From CAVSVP01 sp963731125 (GTDB lineage: Bacteria > Pseudomonadota > Gammaproteobacteria > Competibacterales > Competibacteraceae), in the NCBI GenBank assembly GCA_963731125.1, contig CAVSVP010000023.1:207446-271445 (forward strand): DNA of 64,000 bases, given 5' to 3'. The notes beneath the pieces were generated by a model. That model ran no database searches, was not told the origin of the DNA, and saw only the letters and a program-made list of their open reading frames with translations. Below are positions 34,123 through 42,704 of this stretch, piece by piece. How positions within the stretch are numbered: the stretch's first letter is position 1; every line of letters begins with the position of its first letter. Both the position numbers and the translations under genes were made by a program.

Positions 34123-35067
34123 ATGAGGCAAACGGAACTGAAGACCCTCGTCGAGGTAACAAATCTAACCCGCTATTATGGAACAACGCCTGCGGTACAG
34201 GATGTTAATTTTACTTTAAATCGAGGTGAAATACTGGGATTTCTCGGGCCTAATGGCGCAGGCAAGTCTACCACCATGCAACTGCTGGCCGGTTGCTTGG
34301 CTCCCGATGCCGGGCAGATTAGGCTTAATGGCATTGATCTGTTGCAAGAACCCCGGCAAGCCAAGGCCCATCTTGGCTATCTGGCCGAACAGCCGCCACT
34401 TTACCGGGAATTAACCGTAGATGAATATCTCGTCTACTGCGCCCGCCTGCATCGCATCCCACGTTCCGCTATCACTGCCGCCGTGCGTCGCGCTAAGGCG
34501 TGCTGTGGCCTGTCGTCAGTCAACAGGCGCCTGATCGGCAATCTTTCCAAAGGTTATCAGCAGCGCGTGGGTATCGCCCAGGCCATTGTTCACGGACCGT
34601 CGATCATTATTCTCGATGAACCCACCGTGGGATTGGATCCCATTCAGTGGAGTGAAATTCGCGAGCTGATTCGTGAGTTGGGCCAGGAGCATGGGATTAT
34701 TCTATCGACGCATATTCTGCCCGAGGTGCAAGCCATCTGTAGTCACGTACAAATCATGCACCGGGGGTGTCTGGTTTATGCCAGCAGCCTGACCGACTTT
34801 ACGCAAAGGGGAAAAGACCATTTATTGATTAAATTTAGCCTACCACCGACACCTGAATACCTAGCGACGCTTCCCGGTATTGCTCATGTAGACTCGTTAG
34901 GCGCAGGATGTTTCCGGCTGCGCTGTGCACCCCACAGCAATCCGGTGGCTGATCTGGTGACCTGCGCCTATGAACAAGGTTGGGGGCTACGGGAACTTAT
35001 TCGAGAGTCTCTCGGTATGGAGCAGGTTTTTATCGACCTGACGCTGGGTTGTACGGAGGCCGCCTAA
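34123..35067 (+). CDS. ABC transporter ATP-binding protein (GldA-like)
   Basis: 314 residues from ATG 34123, with AAGGGA just upstream; earlier in-frame starts lack ribosome sites. Walker A GPNGAGKST, signature NLSKGYQQR, Walker B IIILDEPTVGLDP and H-loop STHILPEVQ are all present. The next two genes code for an ABC-2 permease and an auxiliary substrate-binding-like protein. This trio (GldA, GldF, GldG relatives) is widespread in Proteobacteria with unknown cargo; outside Bacteroidetes it is not tied to gliding. TATAAT lies at 34072, 51 bp before the start. Confidence 0.93.
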   Translation: MRQTELKTLVEVTNLTRYYGTTPAVQDVNFTLNRGEILGFLGPNGAGKSTTMQLLAGCLAPDAGQIRLNGIDLLQEPRQAKAHLGYLAEQPPLYRELTVDEYLVYCARLHRIPRSAITAAVRRAKACCGLSSVNRRLIGNLSKGYQQRVGIAQAIVHGPSIIILDEPTVGLDPIQWSEIRELIRELGQEHGIILSTHILPEVQAICSHVQIMHRGCLVYASSLTDFTQRGKDHLLIKFSLPPTPEYLATLPGIAHVDSLGAGCFRLRCAPHSNPVADLVTCAYEQGWGLRELIRESLGMEQVFIDLTLGCTEAA

Positions 35068-35819
35068 TGATTCTAACCATTGCTACCCGGGAACTGCGTG
35101 GTTTGTTTTTATCGCCGTTGGCATGGACTTTGTCAGCTGTGGTGCAGTTTATCCTGGCCTGGCTATTTCTGATGCTGGTAGAGGAATTTCTGACTCTTCA
35201 ATCCCAGTTATTAGGACTCGAGGGGGCGCTGGGGGTGAGTGATTTGGTGGTAGCGCCTTTGTTGCGTGTGGCTGCTTGGCTATTGTTGTTGATTACGCCA
35301 TTGCTTACCATGCGGTTGCTCAGCGAAGAACGCCGCAGCCATACTTTAGGACTGCTGCTTTCGGCGCCGGTGGCAAGTTACGAGATTGTGCTGGGTAAGT
35401 ATTTAGGGTTGCTCACTTTTCTGCTGCTGCTGGTGATGTTGATCGCGTTAATGCCGCTATCCCTGCTGGTGGGCAGTACATTGGATTTGGGTAAGCTGTC
35501 GACGGGACTATTGGGGTTGCTGCTGCTGCTAGGCAGTTTCTCCGCCGCGGGGTGCTATTGCTCTACGCGCTCCGCTCAGCCGATCACTGCGGCGGTTGTC
35601 ACCTTCGGGTTGTTACTATGGCTGTCAATCATCGATGCGGCCGGTGACGGTACTCGAGAGGTCAGCAGCGTATTTGCTTATCTGTCTCTGTGGCGGCATT
35701 ACGATGCCCTGCTCACCGGGTTGATCAGCAGTGCCGATATTATTTATTATCTGCTATTTATCGTGGCTTTTTTGGGGCTTTCCGTGCGCTGCCTCAACAA
35801 CGAACGCCGCCTGCACTGA
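35067..35819 (+). CDS. ABC-2 type permease (GldF-like)
   Basis: 250 residues from ATG 35067, overlapping the ATPase stop by one base. Six hydrophobic helices (for example WTLSAVVQFILAWLFLML, AAWLLLLITPLLTMRLL, YLLFIVAFLGLSV) with the SEERRSHTLGLLLSAPV loop typical of ABC-2 permeases. It would form the membrane channel with the preceding ATPase. Confidence 0.9.
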   Translation: MILTIATRELRGLFLSPLAWTLSAVVQFILAWLFLMLVEEFLTLQSQLLGLEGALGVSDLVVAPLLRVAAWLLLLITPLLTMRLLSEERRSHTLGLLLSAPVASYEIVLGKYLGLLTFLLLLVMLIALMPLSLLVGSTLDLGKLSTGLLGLLLLLGSFSAAGCYCSTRSAQPITAAVVTFGLLLWLSIIDAAGDGTREVSSVFAYLSLWRHYDALLTGLISSADIIYYLLFIVAFLGLSVRCLNNERRLH

Positions 35820-35828
35820 GCATTACTG

Positions 35829-37181
35829 ATGCGCATTTCCCGTCGAATCAGGCTGCGTGTGCAGAATCTTCTGCGGCTGTTGTTATTGGGTGTTGCTATC
35901 GGTCTAGCGGCCTGGCTAAGTACTCGTTATACCGTGCAACTGGATTGGAGTGCAGGCGAGCGTAATACACTATCGCCGGCGAGCCTGGAGTTACTGACGC
36001 GGCTGCCAGGACCGGTGCAGGTCACTGCTTTTGTCCGGGACAATCCTTCCCTGCGCAACCGCATCCAAACGCTGCTCGGTCGCTATCAGCGTTACAAACC
36101 GGATATGGCGTTAAGTTTTGTTAATCCTGACGCGGTTCCCGAGCAAATTCGCCGTTTTGGCATCACCCGGGATGGCGAGCTTTATGTGCAATATCAGGGG
36201 CAGGGTGAACGGCTTCAGCAACTGACGGAGTCAGGTTTGAGCCATGCCTTACAGCGGTTGCGGCGTGCGCAGGAACGTGTCGTGCTGTTTTTGGCCGGAC
36301 ACGGGGAACGTAAGCCCCAGGGTCAAGCTAACCACGACCTCGGTATTTTCGGCAGGAGACTGGAGCGTACCGGTGTTAAAGTTCAGGAACTTAACCTAGC
36401 GAAACAGCCTTATATACCAAAAGGTGCCGCTGTTTTGGTGATCGCCAGCCCCCAGGTCGCTCTGTTATCCGGCGAAGTGCAACTGATCCTGGATTATGTG
36501 GAGCAAGGAGGTAATTTATTGTGGCTGATGGAACCCGACGGTGCCATGGGTTTAGAGCGACTGGCGGAAGCACTGGGTGTGGAGTGGTTGCCTGGTGTTG
36601 TGGTAGATGCTGATGCGCCGGCATTTGGCATTGATAATCCCGCTTTCGCGCTGGTGGCGGATTACCCGACTCACCCAGTCACCAAAGAGTTACAGGGGCT
36701 GACGCTATTTCCCGTTGCCGTTGGCTTAACGTTACGGTCGTTGCCGAAGTGGGAAGCGCAACAATTGCTTGTCACCCAGCCTCGTACCTGGAACGAGGTC
36801 GGTTCGCTGCGCAATGCCGTGCGGTTCGATGCTGATCGTGGAGAACGACTCGGTCCGCTCACTTTGGGCGTAACGCTAACCCGACGTAGGCCTGCACGGG
36901 ATGATGCGTCTCAACAGCGCATCGTCACCATTGGTGATGGTGATTTTCTGTCCAATGCCTATCTTGGCAACGGTAGCAATCTTAACCTGGGGCTGAACCT
37001 AATGAACTGGCTTAGCCAGGACGATATGCTTCTTGCCATTCATATCCAGGAGGCTCCAGATCAGACATTGCACTTAACCAATGCCGCCCTGCTGGTGATC
37101 GGTAGCAGTTTTCTGCTAATCTTACCCGCCTTATTATTAGCCAGTGGTTGGTTGCTCTGGTGGCGTCGTCAGCGGCGTTAG
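35829..37181 (+). CDS. ABC transporter auxiliary protein (GldG-like)
   Basis: 450 residues with an N-terminal membrane helix (LLRLLLLGVAIGLAAWLS), a long periplasmic domain of the ABC_transp_aux/DUF4350 type (RVVLFLAGHGERKPQ, VLVIASPQVALLSGEVQLIL, GNLLWLMEPDG) and a C-terminal helix (LLVIGSSFLLILPALLLASG) followed by a basic tail. It lies 9 bp after the permease gene, third in the operon. Confidence 0.88.
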   Translation: MRISRRIRLRVQNLLRLLLLGVAIGLAAWLSTRYTVQLDWSAGERNTLSPASLELLTRLPGPVQVTAFVRDNPSLRNRIQTLLGRYQRYKPDMALSFVNPDAVPEQIRRFGITRDGELYVQYQGQGERLQQLTESGLSHALQRLRRAQERVVLFLAGHGERKPQGQANHDLGIFGRRLERTGVKVQELNLAKQPYIPKGAAVLVIASPQVALLSGEVQLILDYVEQGGNLLWLMEPDGAMGLERLAEALGVEWLPGVVVDADAPAFGIDNPAFALVADYPTHPVTKELQGLTLFPVAVGLTLRSLPKWEAQQLLVTQPRTWNEVGSLRNAVRFDADRGERLGPLTLGVTLTRRRPARDDASQQRIVTIGDGDFLSNAYLGNGSNLNLGLNLMNWLSQDDMLLAIHIQEAPDQTLHLTNAALLVIGSSFLLILPALLLASGWLLWWRRQRR

Positions 37182-37248
37182 TGCGCAGCAGCGCAACATC
37201 AAACAATATTTGTAAACTAACCCTCACTGCCAATGCGTTTTAGCGTTT

Positions 37249-38064
37249 GTGCCTGAATTGCCTGAAGTTGAAACCACCCGCCGGGGTATCGCCCCCTATT
37301 TGACCGGGCAGACGATCATGCGTGTCGTAGTGCGGGAACGTCGCCTGCGCTGGCCAGTATCATCAGAGCTAGAGGCAGCCCTTAATGCAACAGTAATCCG
37401 TGCTGTAGAACGCCGGGCAAAATATCTGCTGCTGCGCACGGACACCGGCTGCGTCCTGGTACATTTAGGCATGTCTGGCAGCCTGCGCATTCTGTCCCGG
37501 CCGACACCGGCACAGAAACACGATCATGTGGATATTGAATTGGCCAGTGGCCACTGCTTACGATTTACTGACCCGCGTCGTTTTGGAGCCTGGTTATGGA
37601 CTGCAGAGGCGCCCGAGCGGCATCCCTTGCTGCGCCATTTGGGTCCTGAGCCCCTAGAGGAGTGCTTTACCGCCGGTTATCTTCACACTCTGGCGCGCGG
37701 CCGTAGCATGCCGGTGAAGGCTTTTCTCATGGATAGCCGTGTGGTGGCAGGCGTTGGCAACATCTATGCCAACGAAGCACTGTTTTTAGCCGGCATCAAT
37801 CCGCTGCGGGCGGCGGGGCGAATCGCCTTGATTCGTTATGACATCCTGGTAAGGACTATCCGCGATGTGTTAGCGGCAGCTATTTTGCAAGGTGGCACCA
37901 CCCTGAGGGATTTTGTCGGGGGAGAGGGCAAGACTGGGTATTTTCAGCAATACTTGCAAGTCTATGGTCGTGAGGGCTGCCCTTGTCTGGTTTGCGGTGC
38001 GCCGATTCGTTCGCGCCGCCTAGGGCAGCGCGGTACTTTTTACTGCCCACACTGCCAGCGTTAG
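37249..38064 (+). CDS. mutM: Formamidopyrimidine-DNA glycosylase
   Basis: 271 residues starting at GTG 37249. This start is fixed by biochemistry: Pro2 and Glu3 (PELPEVE) are the catalytic residues and must follow the initiator. HLGMSGSLR, DPRRFGAW, AGVGNIYANEALF and GGTTLRDFVGG are family motifs, and the C-terminal zinc finger is CLVCG...YCPHC. It excises 8-oxoguanine and formamidopyrimidines. Free-standing, 67 bp after the ABC genes. Confidence 0.97.
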   Translation: MPELPEVETTRRGIAPYLTGQTIMRVVVRERRLRWPVSSELEAALNATVIRAVERRAKYLLLRTDTGCVLVHLGMSGSLRILSRPTPAQKHDHVDIELASGHCLRFTDPRRFGAWLWTAEAPERHPLLRHLGPEPLEECFTAGYLHTLARGRSMPVKAFLMDSRVVAGVGNIYANEALFLAGINPLRAAGRIALIRYDILVRTIRDVLAAAILQGGTTLRDFVGGEGKTGYFQQYLQVYGREGCPCLVCGAPIRSRRLGQRGTFYCPHCQR

Positions 38065-38067
38065 CTA

Positions 38068-38093
38068 ACTCTATAGGTTGACTCTATAGGTTG
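38068..38093. repeat. 13-bp tandem duplication
   Basis: ACTCTATAGGTTG occurs twice back to back immediately after mutM. Probably slippage; no function seen. Confidence 0.7.
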
Positions 38094-38213
38094 ACGAATA
38101 GACGACAAAACCCGATCAGATATCAGCATGAAGCTGCCTTGATCTACCGGATGTTTAGGAACACAATATCTTGTAAAGTATTATTTTAACCACCAAAGAA
38201 GAGGAGAAAGCCA

Positions 38214-38699
38214 TTGGAAGTCAAAGACCTGCATCGATATCGCAAAGACGTTGAGGGTGTTTTTAAATTCTTCAGTGACCCTGATACCATCCGAGCAAAA
38301 TACGAAGGCATAGGGGCTCGCAATGTCAAGATTTTGGAATGCTCGGAAAGCGGGGATGCTTATCTGGTTAAAGTTGAGCGGGAAGTTCCATCCGATGTAC
38401 CCGGCATTCTGCAAAAGTTTCTCGGTTCCTGGAACAAGGTAGTGCAGACCGAGCAATGGCAATTGCAAGAAAGTGGCATCCGGACTTGTGATTTAAAGGT
38501 CGATATCGTAGGTGTTCCCGTCAATGTATCCGGTGCCATGACGCTGCGTCCTGAAAGCAATGGTTGTGTTAACGATGTCCGAATTACGGTCTCCTGCGGT
38601 ATACCGTTAGTGGGCAAAAAGCTCGCCGAATTCGTGGCCGGTGATACCAAGAAATCCATGGATGCTGAACACGCCTACATTGCGGAGCATGCCGCTTAA
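38214..38699 (+). CDS. DUF2505 family protein
   Basis: 161 residues. The start is TTG 38214, with GGAG 9 bp upstream and no suitable ATG. The sequence (LHRYRKDVEGVFKFFSDPDT, VKILECSESGD, LGSWNKVVQTEQW) matches the DUF2505 family, a START/SRPBCC-like fold of unknown ligand. No signal peptide. It stands alone between mutM and a convergent hypothetical gene. Confidence 0.82.
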   Translation: MEVKDLHRYRKDVEGVFKFFSDPDTIRAKYEGIGARNVKILECSESGDAYLVKVEREVPSDVPGILQKFLGSWNKVVQTEQWQLQESGIRTCDLKVDIVGVPVNVSGAMTLRPESNGCVNDVRITVSCGIPLVGKKLAEFVAGDTKKSMDAEHAYIAEHAA

Positions 38700-38742
38700 C
38701 GATCTGACTGAGGATAGCAAGAGCGTTATAAGCATGGTCTTA

Positions 38743-38769
38743 ACCCCTCGAACATTGTTATCGAGGGGT
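38743..38769. terminator. Hairpin between convergent genes
   Basis: ACCCCTCGA pairs perfectly with TCGAGGGGT around a 9-nt loop. No T-tract follows on either strand, so termination is only suggested by the convergent setting. Confidence 0.4.
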
Positions 38770-38793
38770 GAGTGAGTGGGAAGCTTGATGCCG

Positions 38794-39054
38794 CTACTTG
38801 CTTGGATGCAGCTCAACAAAATGCTTTAGAACGAGTTTCAACCGCGTGGTTTGTTGCTTATCACCCCGGCGTTTTGCCTCCTCAATATCATCAAGAATGA
38901 TGCGTTTAATCTTTGGCACGCCCGCCGGATCATGTACCAAGTAGCTGCCGAGTTCGGCAGCTACGATTTCCGGCATATGTTCATGCTGGGCAATTGCCTC
39001 AATCTCTTCCTCTGTTAAATCGGCAAGGGCCACACAATCTTCATAACTTAACAT
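38794..39054 (-). CDS. Conserved-looking hypothetical protein
   Basis: 86 residues with a good ribosome site (GGAGA) before ATG 39054. The N-terminal half is acidic and helical (LADLTEEEIEAIAQHEHMPE) and the C-terminal half basic (IEEAKRRGDKQQTTRLKLVL). No domain, signal peptide or membrane segment is recognised, and I do not know its function. Confidence 0.65.
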   Translation of the reverse strand: MLSYEDCVALADLTEEEIEAIAQHEHMPEIVAAELGSYLVHDPAGVPKIKRIILDDIEEAKRRGDKQQTTRLKLVLKHFVELHPSK

Positions 39055-39706
39055 GTCGGGTCTCCTGAAGTGTTGCTCAACAACTGCGCAGGTAGTGGTA
39101 CTGCGGTCTTTCCTGATTTACCAGTAATCTGAGGGCCATAGGTTCTAGTCAAGAGTAACTCCCAACGATTTAGCCGGGCAAGACCGCAATCTATTAGTTT
39201 TTGTTAAGTCACAAGAACCTTGACGAACGTTCTCGAATTTAAGCCAAGCGTTAAAATTAACAAAATTTAACAATTTTTCCCTCAGTTAAGATATTAAAAT
39301 GACACCATTGCTGGACCCTAAAGTTTTGGAAAAATAATTTCTAAAATATTCTTGCAGCTTTTCGCGGTTTAATGGTTGGTCGCAAAGGTTCTGTAAAGCT
39401 GAAATAACAATAATCGAGGGTCGGAATTGGCCACCTACCGACTAAGCGTCAACGGCGCGTGCTCTAGCGGGCAAACCTCGGTGCAAAAATAGAACCTTAC
39501 AAACCTTTGCGACCAACCGCCTAATCGGAAGTGTCGGAGCGCACGCTCTTTCTATTCGTTTTGCACATGGACGACGAGTGTCTGCGGCCATGAAGACTAA
39601 CGAACTATAGTGCCGGCCAAATGACCTGATACTGGTTACAAGGCTTCAAATCGTTAGTAAACAACGATTGTAATAAAATTATCGGCATCAATTCATATGG
39701 CTGGCA
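39055..39706. other. AT-rich intergenic region with two inverted-repeat elements
   Basis: No gene is seen in this stretch. It holds a 145-bp element bounded by 17-bp perfect inverted repeats and a second 106-bp element with 14-bp imperfect inverted repeats (both listed separately). The remainder is AT-rich with several AACAAAATTTAAC-like runs. Confidence 0.6.
39374..39518. repeat. MITE-like element with 17-bp terminal inverted repeats
   Basis: GGTTGGTCGCAAAGGTT at 39374-39390 is perfectly complementary to 39502-39518, and similarity continues inward with a few mismatches (TGTAA). The 145-bp interior has no coding capacity. It looks like a non-autonomous element or a decayed short IS; no clear target duplication is seen. 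Confidence 0.65.
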
Positions 39707-39711
39707 CTATA
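39606..39711. repeat. Second short inverted-repeat element
   Basis: TATAGTGCCGGCCA (39606) pairs with TGGCTGGCACTATA (39698) at 13 of 14 positions, with an internal AATCGTT/AACGATT hairpin. The right arm contains the stop codon of the reading frame that continues from the GH13 gene, so this element may have replaced the native 3' flank. Confidence 0.55.
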
Positions 39712-39901
39712 ACAACACTCCTTGACTGTCCTCCAGCGTGACCGGTCGGTTAGGAGCTTCTAGCGTAAGTCCGGGAGCGACAACCGCCACCCGCCAACCA
39801 TCCTGAGGCAGATTTGGAATGGGCAGTGCGGTGGGTACTACCGTTACCGGGCGGCCTTCCATATTGGCCAGGAATAATACCTGCTCGTGATCATCCGGAG
39901 C
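39707..39901 (-). pseudogene. Severed C-terminal domain of the GH13 gene (after in-frame TGA)
   Basis: Past the TGA at 39904-39902 the same frame stays open for 64 more codons and reads APDDHEQVLFLANMEGRPVT, later LPIPNLPQDGWRVAVVAPG and PVTLEDSQGVLL before TAG at 39709-39707. This is a typical C-terminal beta-sandwich ending of GH13 enzymes, so the upstream protein lacks its last domain unless the stop is read through or is a sequencing error (CGA to TGA would explain it). Confidence 0.75.
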
Positions 39902-42082
39902 TCACCGTAGGCCATAGAACAATACCGACGCATTGGTGGGTTTGCGCCGGTCGAAGTAGTCCTTCGGGCCTAAGTTAGCCATTAGCCAGGGCCGCTGCCG
40001 GCGGAACTCTCGTAGCGTAAGATTAAAGCGAGTTTGCGCCGGGCGCAAATCACCCTTGTAGTAAGAGACGTTGCAATATTCGTACATATCATCCATCCAG
40101 GCTCGCGCGATAGCTTTTAGAACCGAGACGGATAGCTCGGGACCGGCCAATGGGGGGTCCACAGTCTGCAGCAATCTGACAATGGCCTCTAGATCATACT
40201 CGGTAACCACGACCGCTGTTTCCAACATCCGCATAAAGCGGCGCAGCTCGTTAAGGTCGGTAAAACCAAAGTCTTTGAGTCGGGAAAAGTTGCCGGTGCG
40301 AGTAAAGTGGTTTTCATCAACCTGCCAATGTAAAGAGACGGCTTCTTCCGAAACTACTTTGATACCGTAGCGGTCATCGGTGTTACGGATAAATCCCCAA
40401 GAAGCTCGCATGATGGCGTTGATAAACTCCATGGGTACACCGGGAAACATGCCGTATGTCAGCAAACTGGCGGCCGGATTATCGTAAGCCTTATCCAGGA
40501 TCTCCAGTAGGGTATTGCCTAAGCGGGTATTGATGGGTGCATTGGGGTCTACTTGGGTGCCCCGGCGCAACGTGTCGTGATTGGCGCAACCGCTGATCCA
40601 GTGACTGCCTATGTCGATGATTTCCTGAATGCGCCACCACTTGCTAAGCCAGAACGTGTATAGAAAGGGGGTGTTATGTGCGAAAGTCAGCGGCCCCCAC
40701 TGAAACGCATCGGGTTGCTGGTCAATCACCGCCCGATAAGTGGAAGATAACTCCCAGTCTTCCTGGGGCCAGGGCCGCCCGTCTTCAAAAATAAACCAAG
40801 GCCGATAACGATTGCCCGCCACCTCTTGCACCGTATCGCTCATAGCCTGTAGGTAATCATCGGCATGATGGAGTACCTGCTTATCGGGGTCCCACCACTT
40901 GAAATCTTGAGCGCCATCCACTCGCACTCCGTCGGCACCACCCAAATTGACCTTGCGTCGCTGCATTTCCAGCATGATGGCCCGGACCGTGGGATGCCGG
41001 TAATTTAAATTTTGACCGTACATATTGGACCCGGCGAAAAAGTGCCGGTTGAGCAGCGGTATCGCCTGATTATCGGTATGCCCGAAGACAACGTCGAAAA
41101 TCAGTTTGATGGGTTTGCCCGGAAAAGTATGCAGCGTAGCGGCGAAGTCCACCAGTTCATCGGGGCGGTCGCTTTCCAGAAGCACAGGATTAACTGCCGC
41201 AGACCCAGAAATCACGACATCATAACCCCAGTTGGTCATATCAGGGCGGTACAGTTTGATCTGAACGGTTTCGGCCAAGGGGTCGCTGCCTTCCGGTTCC
41301 TCCCAGAATCGGGACCCGGCTTCATACTCAATCGTCGGCTTAATGGGTAGCAGTTGCACCGCATCGTAGCCCATGTAGTTTTCCTCATCCGGCGTCAGCG
41401 GGTGTCCGGCTTGAACTTTAGCGGCAATTCTGCGGTAACGGCGGTTAAGACTGGCCAGAGTACCGCCGGCGGAGGCGGTAGGTACATGAATCTGCAGGAT
41501 ATTCAACGGCGGGTTTAGCCGCAGAACACCGTCTGCCCCGGTCTCGCCTTCCCGGTGGACAAAATAATCCCGATCGATGCGTTCCCGGTCGAGCCGTGCT
41601 ACATCGTAGAACTCAGCCGGCGCAAAGGCGCCGAAGGGCACCGAGTAAGCGAGATAGTCGGCGATGGTGTGCCAGTTTTGTTGACGGTCCCGGTATTTAA
41701 CCCAATACAGAGAGCCCAGTTGTTCCCGGGTTCCCGGTTGCATGCCCGCAATGACACCCCATAAATAGCCTTCATACTGAGCCAACGGCAGCAGCTCACG
41801 GCGGAAGGTAATCTGCTGTTGACTGGCCGCCAACTTAAGCGCATCCAAGGGGGTAAAGATTTCCAGAAATACGTCTCCTGCCAGCACTTTTTTTTCTGCC
41901 AGCTCGGGAACCCAGAAGCCGATTTCGGCGTAACCATCCCGGTAATGCAATCCCAGTCGCTTTGCGAGGATCTCAGCAGCCGCCTCGTGGGAGGCGATTG
42001 CCGTCAGCGTATGTTCGCACCAAGCAATAAGCTCAGCGGTTTTGTCGTCAACGAGATGGCAGAGCGATTTGGTTTGCAGCAT
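39902..42082 (-). CDS. GH13-like glycoside hydrolase, resembles glucosylglycerol hydrolase; truncated
   Basis: 726 residues from ATG 42082, which has GGAG 6 bp upstream (a TTG four codons earlier is in frame). The barrel motifs are divergent GH13: LIFDVVFGHTDNQ, GADGVRVDGAQDFKWWDPD (nucleophile region), WFIFEDGRPWPQ (acid region) and ISGCANHDT. An N-terminal domain of about 250 residues precedes them. The sequence resembles bacterial and cyanobacterial proteins annotated as glucosylglycerol hydrolase (GghA), which degrade the osmolyte glucosylglycerol; I am moderately sure of that. The reading frame is cut by TGA at FYGLR, and a 64-codon tail continues in the same frame. Confidence 0.7.
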   Translation of the reverse strand: MLQTKSLCHLVDDKTAELIAWCEHTLTAIASHEAAAEILAKRLGLHYRDGYAEIGFWVPELAEKKVLAGDVFLEIFTPLDALKLAASQQQITFRRELLPLAQYEGYLWGVIAGMQPGTREQLGSLYWVKYRDRQQNWHTIADYLAYSVPFGAFAPAEFYDVARLDRERIDRDYFVHREGETGADGVLRLNPPLNILQIHVPTASAGGTLASLNRRYRRIAAKVQAGHPLTPDEENYMGYDAVQLLPIKPTIEYEAGSRFWEEPEGSDPLAETVQIKLYRPDMTNWGYDVVISGSAAVNPVLLESDRPDELVDFAATLHTFPGKPIKLIFDVVFGHTDNQAIPLLNRHFFAGSNMYGQNLNYRHPTVRAIMLEMQRRKVNLGGADGVRVDGAQDFKWWDPDKQVLHHADDYLQAMSDTVQEVAGNRYRPWFIFEDGRPWPQEDWELSSTYRAVIDQQPDAFQWGPLTFAHNTPFLYTFWLSKWWRIQEIIDIGSHWISGCANHDTLRRGTQVDPNAPINTRLGNTLLEILDKAYDNPAASLLTYGMFPGVPMEFINAIMRASWGFIRNTDDRYGIKVVSEEAVSLHWQVDENHFTRTGNFSRLKDFGFTDLNELRRFMRMLETAVVVTEYDLEAIVRLLQTVDPPLAGPELSVSVLKAIARAWMDDMYEYCNVSYYKGDLRPAQTRFNLTLREFRRQRPWLMANLGPKDYFDRRKPTNASVLFYGLR

Positions 42083-42271
42083 GGTTAACTCCAATTCCAG
42101 TTATAAGGGACCAACCGCGTATTCCGGTTGCTCGGCATCATGGCTGCCGGGGGTGGTATTCGCCTCGCTGGCCGTTACGTTCCAGCCTTTACCAGCGCAT
42201 CTTGCGGAGCAGGGGCACCAGCACTTTTGCCGGGTTCCACAAAACCTTTCCGCCGTCATCCTCCGTAGTGG

Positions 42272-42497
42272 TTAATGACTGCTACGCTTATCCTTAGATA
42301 CCCGATTACTGGCGTACTGAAAAGGCAAGAGACAAACCGGTAGAGGGCGATTACGCTTCAGGTCAGGAGGCACTTTACAGAAAAAATTTTTAGCCGGAGC
42401 GGATTCCGCAATTAACTCCACGTTAATGGCCAGAATCACGAAAAACAAAGACGCTGATCAGGATAGGATTGCTAGTATTTAGTCTGATGGCTTCCAC
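42272..42497 (-). pseudogene. Frameshifted small membrane or exported protein
   Basis: From GTG 42497, preceded by AGAGGAGAATAAT, the frame reads EAIRLNTSNPILISVFVF and stops soon after. Dropping one T from the TTTTT run at about 42437-42441 joins it to VILAINVELIAESAPAKNFF and then a basic tail ending at TAA 42274-42272. The joined product of about 74 residues would have one membrane or signal helix. The clean ribosome site and the way one base restores the frame suggest a real but broken gene, or a sequencing error. Confidence 0.4.
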
Positions 42498-42607
42498 ATT
42501 ATTCTCCTCTGGCGAATAGCCGACGTCGGGCGCCGGTCATGGGTCATTTACGATTCAGTTATGATGCTAGCCAATCAGCTTGAGAAATCATTCTCAGTAT
42601 AGAACGC

Positions 42608-42628
42608 GTTGTTGTTGTTGTTGTTGTT
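42608..42628. repeat. (GTT)7 microsatellite upstream of pyk
   Basis: Seven perfect GTT units ending 76 bp before the pyk start. Length variation could alter promoter spacing; nothing shows that it does. Confidence 0.85.
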
Positions 42629-42704
42629 TTAATAAATCGCTATCCAGCGAGTCAGGTTCGCCACAACCCATTCAATAACCCATTGAGAGCTCGAGGTATT
42701 CACT

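Larger units (their letters stand above)
42095..42704. other. Intergenic region with small or broken minus-strand ORFs
   Basis: 610 bp between the GH13 gene and pyk. On the minus strand it holds a frameshifted 74-codon ORF (42272-42497) and, after it, a 52-codon ORF at 42101-42259 with GGAGG before its ATG. That product is Cys-rich (CGTRQKCWCPC) and resembles nothing I know, so it is not called as a gene. A GTT microsatellite lies near pyk. Confidence 0.45.

Noticed and set aside
39902..39904. TGA as a selenocysteine codon
   Set aside because: No SECIS-like hairpin was noticed just after it and GH13 enzymes have no known selenocysteine at this point; a CGA to TGA change is simpler.
42101..42259. 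52-codon Cys-rich ORF upstream of the GH13 gene
   Set aside because: It has GGAGG before ATG, but the composition is unlike a known protein and another frame over the same bases looks equally coding-like; not enough to call a gene.
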